A model generated the notes under the pieces. It was not told the DNA's origin. It did not search any database and saw only the letters and a list, made by a program, of their open reading frames with translations. DNA of 64,000 nt. Source: SG8-30 sp964406445. GTDB taxonomy: Bacteria; Pseudomonadota; Gammaproteobacteria; Steroidobacterales; Steroidobacteraceae. Made by a program: the position numbers and the translations under genes. Positions 60,437 to 64,000 of the stretch are shown one piece after another (the first letter of the stretch is position 1; each line of letters starts with the position of its first letter). Location: positions 62,001-126,000 of the forward strand of contig CAYORU010000005.1 of assembly GCA_964406445.1 (NCBI GenBank), in the 5' to 3' direction.

Positions 60437-63400
60437 ATGAACGCCACCTTGCCCCTGCCGCTGGACGAGCGCCCCGAGGCGGCCGAGCAGCCCGTTCCCG
60501 CGCGGCTGCGCGAGATCCCCTACAACTACACCTCGCTGTCCGACCGCGAGATCGTCATCCGCCTGCTCGGCGTCCGCGGCTGGGAGCTGGTCGAGGATCT
60601 GCGCCACGAGCGCCGCACGGGCCGCTCGGCGCGGATGCTCTACGAGGTCCTCGGCGACGTCTGGGTGGTGCGGCGCAACCCCTACCTGCAGGACGACCTG
60701 CTCGACAATCGCGGGCGCCGCCGGCTCCTCGTCGCCGCGCTCCGGCACCGCATCGCCGACATCGACCGCCGCCGCGACGGTGCGGACCGTGACCGGGACG
60801 CGCGCGTGGTCGAGCTGATCGGTCTGGCGACCGGCGCCGTGGACGCGTTCGAGCGCGATCTCGAGGACGTCGGCGCCCTGCGCGGCCGCGCGCGTCGACT
60901 GCTGCGCCGGCACACCCGCGCCGACAACATCCGCTTCGACGCCTTCGCGCGCGTCTCGCACGTCACCGACGCCACCGACTGGCGCGTCGAGTACCCGTTC
61001 GTCGTGATCTCGCCGGACGCCGAGGACGAGGTGCCGGGCCTCGTGCGCGCCTGCATCGAGATCGGGCTCACGATCATTCCGCGCGGCGGCGGCACCGGCT
61101 ACACAGGCGGCGCGATCCCGCTCACGCCGCTGTCGGCCGTGATCAACACCGAGAAGCTCGAAGACCTCGGCGGCGTCGAGCCATCCATGCTGCCCGGCAT
61201 GGCCGGCGAGGTGCCGACGATCTTCACCGGCGCCGGCGTCGTCACGCAGCGCGTCGCCGAGGCCGCCTCGGCGGCCGGCCTGGTGTTCGCGGTGGACCCG
61301 ACCTCGGCGAGCGCGTCCTGCATCGGCGGCAACATCGCCGTGAACGCCGGCGGCAAGAAAGCCGTGCTCTGGGGCACCGCCGTGGACAACCTCGCCTGGT
61401 GGCGCATGGTGGACCCGGAGGGCAACTGGCTCGAGGTCGCGCGCCTCGAGCACAACCTCGGCAAGATCCACGACGCGGCGCTCGCGAAGTTCGAGCTCAC
61501 CTGGAAGGACGGCCGCAAGCCGGCCGAACGCGCGCCCGTGCTGCGGCGCGAGCGGATCGAGATCGAGGGCCGGCGCTTCCGCAAGGCCGGCCTCGGCAAG
61601 GACGTGACCGACAAGTTCCTGGGCGGGCTGCCCGGCGTGCAGAAGGAAGGCTGCGACGGGCTCATCACCTCCGCGCGCTGGGTGCTGCACCGCATGCCGC
61701 GGCACATCCGCACCGTCTGCCTCGAGTTCTTCGGCCAGGCCCGCGAGGCCATCCCCTCCATCGTCGAGATCAAGCGTTACCTCGACGGCCCGGGCGCGCG
61801 CGACGGCGCGATCCTCGCCGGCCTCGAGCACCTCGACGAGCGATACCTGAAGGCCGTCGGGTACACCCCGAAGTCCCGGCGCGGGGGGCTCCCGAAGATG
61901 GTCCTGATCGGCGACATCGTCGGAGAGGACGAGACGGCGGTCGCCCGGGCCACCTCCGAGGTCGTGCGCATCGCCAACAGCCGCTCCGGCGAGGGCTTCA
62001 TCGCGGCGAGCGCCGACGCGCGGCGCAAGTTCTGGGCCGACCGCCAGCGCACCGCGGCCATCGCGCGGCACACCAACGCCTTCAAGATCAACGAGGACGT
62101 CGTGATCCCGCTCGAGCGCCTCGGCGAGTACACCGACGCGATCGAGCGGATCAACATCGAGCTTTCGAACGCCAACAAGCTCAGGCTGCTCGACGAGCTG
62201 GAGGAGTACCTGTCGGGCGAGCTGCGGCCCGCGCCCGGCGACGACGAGGACCTGAAGCTTCCGGCGGCCGAGCTGCTCGGCGACCGGCCCGCGCAGGCGC
62301 GGGAGATCGTGCGCCGCACGCGCGAGCGCTGGTCGGCAATGGCCTCGCGCCTCGACGAGCGGCTCGCCGACGCGCTGCCGTCGCTGCGCCCGCACCTGAG
62401 CCAGCCGCTCGCCGACGAGCTGGCGCGGCGCGCCGCGGAGAAGCCCTCGCTGACGGTGTTCGACGTGATGCAGGAGCGCGCGCTGCGTACGTCCTGGCGC
62501 GCCGAGATCCGCGGACCGCTGGAGCGGCTGTTCGCGGGCGGCGCCTTCGCGCCGATCGTCGCGGGACTGCGCGAGGTCCACGCCCGGGTCCTGAGGAGCC
62601 GCCTGTTCGTCGCCCTGCACATGCACGCCGGCGACGGCAACGTGCACACCAACATCCCTGTCAATTCCGACGACTACGGGATGCTGCAGCAGGCGAACCG
62701 GACCGTCGAGCGCATCATGCGGATCGCGCGCGAGCTGGACGGCGTCATCTCCGGCGAGCACGGCATCGGCATCACCAAGTTCGAGTTCCTGACCGAGGAG
62801 GAAACCCGCGAGTTTCGCGGCTACAAGGAGCGCATCGATCCCGAGGGCCGCTTCAACAGGGGCAAGCTGCTGCCCGGAGGCGACCTGGAGCGCGCCTACA
62901 CGCCGAGCTTCAACCTGCTCGGCCACGAGTCGCTGATCATGCAGCAGTCCGACATCAACTCGATCTCGGACGCCGTCAAGGACTGCCTGCGCTGCGGCAA
63001 GTGCAAGCCCGTCTGCGCGACCCACGTCCCGCGCGCCAACCTGCTCTACTCGCCACGCAACAAGATCCTGGCGACGTCGCTGCTGGTCGAGGCCTTCCTC
63101 TACGAGGAGCAGACCCGCCGCGGCGTCTCGATCCGCCACTGGGAGGAATTCGAGGACGTCGCCGACCACTGCACCGTCTGCCACAAGTGCGAGACCCCCT
63201 GCCCGGTGGACATCGACTTCGGCGACGTGTCGATGGCCATGCGCGACCTGCTCCGGCGGATGGGCAAGAAGCGCTTCAACCCGGCGAAGTCTGCCGCGAT
63301 GCTGTTCCTCGACACGACGCGCCCGGAGACCATCAAGCTCGCGCGCAAGCTGATGATCGACTGGGGCTACCGCGCGCAGCGGCTGGGAAACAGCCTGCTC

Positions 63401-64000
63401 TCAACGGTTGCGAAGGCGCAGACCCGCCGCCCGCCGGCCACGACCGGCAAGGCGCCGATCCGCGAGCAGGTGGTGCACTTCGTCAACAAGAAGATGCCGG
63501 GCGGGCTGCCGAAGCGAACGGCCCGCGCGCTGCTCGACGTCGAAGACCGCAACTACGTGCCCGTGATCCGCGATCCGGCACGCACGAGCGTCGACTCCAC
63601 CGCCGTCTTCTACTTCCCGGGCTGCGGCTCAGAGCGGCTCTTCTCGCAGGTCGGCCTCGCGACCCAGGCGATGCTCTGGCACGCCGGCGTGCAGACCGTG
63701 CTGCCGCCCGGGTATCTCTGTTGCGGCTACCCGCAGCGCGGCGCCGGCGAGTTCGACAAGGCCGAGAAGATCATCACGGACAACCGGGTGCTCTTCCACC
63801 GCGTCGCCAACACGCTCAACTACCTGGACATCCGCACGGTCGTGGTCAGCTGCGGCACCTGCCACGACCAGCTGCTCGGCTACAAGTTCGAGGAGATCTT
63901 CCCGGGCTGCCGGATCGTCGACATCCACGAGTTCCTCATGGAGCGCGGGCTGCGACTCGAGGGCGTCACGGGCGTGCGCTACATGTACCACGACCCCTGC
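60437..64000 (+). CDS. DUF3683-type FAD-linked/iron-sulfur oxidoreductase, truncated at window edge
   Basis: Frame from ATG 60437 runs to the right edge without stop, giving 1188 residues. Domain order: DUF3683 N-terminal region (PYNYTSLSDREIVIRLLG), PCMH FAD domain (IPRGGGTGYTGGAIPLTP; SCIGGNIAVNAGGKKAV), FAD-oxidase C-terminal domain (ALHMHAGDGNVHTN, ISGEHGIG), two 4Fe-4S motifs (C850xxCxxCxxxC and CTVCHKCETPCP) and at least two CCG cysteine-rich blocks (FYFPGCGSE, SCGTCHDQL). It resembles a GlcD-GlcF fusion oxidising a 2-hydroxyacid such as D-lactate or glycolate, passing electrons to quinone. Full family length is about 1280-1300, so ~100 residues are missing. Divergent from yceH. Confidence 0.92.
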   Translation, partial: MNATLPLPLDERPEAAEQPVPARLREIPYNYTSLSDREIVIRLLGVRGWELVEDLRHERRTGRSARMLYEVLGDVWVVRRNPYLQDDLLDNRGRRRLLVAALRHRIADIDRRRDGADRDRDARVVELIGLATGAVDAFERDLEDVGALRGRARRLLRRHTRADNIRFDAFARVSHVTDATDWRVEYPFVVISPDAEDEVPGLVRACIEIGLTIIPRGGGTGYTGGAIPLTPLSAVINTEKLEDLGGVEPSMLPGMAGEVPTIFTGAGVVTQRVAEAASAAGLVFAVDPTSASASCIGGNIAVNAGGKKAVLWGTAVDNLAWWRMVDPEGNWLEVARLEHNLGKIHDAALAKFELTWKDGRKPAERAPVLRRERIEIEGRRFRKAGLGKDVTDKFLGGLPGVQKEGCDGLITSARWVLHRMPRHIRTVCLEFFGQAREAIPSIVEIKRYLDGPGARDGAILAGLEHLDERYLKAVGYTPKSRRGGLPKMVLIGDIVGEDETAVARATSEVVRIANSRSGEGFIAASADARRKFWADRQRTAAIARHTNAFKINEDVVIPLERLGEYTDAIERINIELSNANKLRLLDELEEYLSGELRPAPGDDEDLKLPAAELLGDRPAQAREIVRRTRERWSAMASRLDERLADALPSLRPHLSQPLADELARRAAEKPSLTVFDVMQERALRTSWRAEIRGPLERLFAGGAFAPIVAGLREVHARVLRSRLFVALHMHAGDGNVHTNIPVNSDDYGMLQQANRTVERIMRIARELDGVISGEHGIGITKFEFLTEEETREFRGYKERIDPEGRFNRGKLLPGGDLERAYTPSFNLLGHESLIMQQSDINSISDAVKDCLRCGKCKPVCATHVPRANLLYSPRNKILATSLLVEAFLYEEQTRRGVSIRHWEEFEDVADHCTVCHKCETPCPVDIDFGDVSMAMRDLLRRMGKKRFNPAKSAAMLFLDTTRPETIKLARKLMIDWGYRAQRLGNSLLSTVAKAQTRRPPATTGKAPIREQVVHFVNKKMPGGLPKRTARALLDVEDRNYVPVIRDPARTSVDSTAVFYFPGCGSERLFSQVGLATQAMLWHAGVQTVLPPGYLCCGYPQRGAGEFDKAEKIITDNRVLFHRVANTLNYLDIRTVVVSCGTCHDQLLGYKFEEIFPGCRIVDIHEFLMERGLRLEGVTGVRYMYHDPC

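Noticed and set aside
59633..63184. A 1183-residue minus-strand frame including yceH
   Set aside because: Only the last 240 codons encode YceH; the rest is antisense to the DUF3683-type gene.

Overview
The window is 64 kb of very GC-rich, densely coding bacterial chromosome, with many 1-4 bp start/stop overlaps and little non-coding DNA. The gene content (cbb3 oxidase maturation genes, a cyanide-insensitive-type bd oxidase, YceH, a DUF6763-type protein, TonB-dependent receptor, OmpW, HtpX, TesB, CbpA/CbpM) suggests a high-GC, aerobic to microaerobic gammaproteobacterium. That placement is inference from gene families; no rRNA is present. I found no tRNA, rRNA, CRISPR array, transposase, integrase or phage gene. 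The window cuts ccoP at its left edge and a large DUF3683-type flavo-iron-sulfur oxidoreductase at its right edge.

Layout. 0-6.1 kb: end of ccoP, a small membrane protein, then ccoG-fixH-ccoI-ccoS and a TauE/SafE-like gene, one overlapping operon for cbb3 oxidase assembly. 6.1-10.2 kb: a DksA/TraR zinc-finger protein, a very acidic DUF6763-type protein, then fixL-fixJ (FixL keeps the heme-PAS histidine) and a stand-alone receiver with Glu in place of the phospho-acceptor Asp. 10.2-17.4 kb (minus strand): CHAD protein, cbpM, cbpA, an RND permease and its lipoprotein adaptor, a DUF2892 protein and a winged-helix regulator. 17.5-18.7 kb: ompW-like gene with structured flanks.

18.7-28.3 kb is a single plus-strand run: htpX, a NaChBac-type voltage-gated sodium channel, an Fe-S photolyase, a class I photolyase, a chalcone-isomerase-like protein, a fatty-acid desaturase, an FAD oxidoreductase, a DUF1365 protein and a cyclopropane-fatty-acid-synthase-type methyltransferase. 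The last part resembles lipid-modification genes that travel with photolyases in light/singlet-oxygen regulons. It ends in a REP-like hairpin facing a TonB-dependent receptor.

28.4-36.2 kb: TonB receptor diverging from a PepSY membrane protein (probable iron uptake/reduction), the bd oxidase pair cydAB, and an AGCS amino-acid symporter. 36.2-46.0 kb: a GlcD-type FAD oxidase with a VOC protein and a GNAT enzyme, tesB, then homoserine dehydrogenase preceded by a sigma70-like promoter and what looks like a SAM-II riboswitch, a ferredoxin-NADP reductase, an XdhC-family gene, another GNAT enzyme and a MATE exporter. 46.0-51.1 kb: two tandem SUMF1-domain secreted proteins, an inverted cluster of 7-bp repeats, a lipoprotein-type HtrA protease and a PBP4-type carboxypeptidase. 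51.2-64 kb: SRPBCC protein, orphan multi-PAS kinase, pirin, WYL regulator, PQQ-type sugar dehydrogenase, quinone oxidoreductase, Rieske ferredoxin, NYN-LOTUS protein, YceH and the truncated DUF3683 protein.

Most noteworthy: the SAM-II-like riboswitch with layered expression platform before hom; the oxygen-sensing FixL/FixJ pair with an adjacent Glu-receiver; the photolyase/channel/lipid-modification run; the inverted heptamer cluster; and the REP-like element that also supplies the end of the CFA-type coding sequence.
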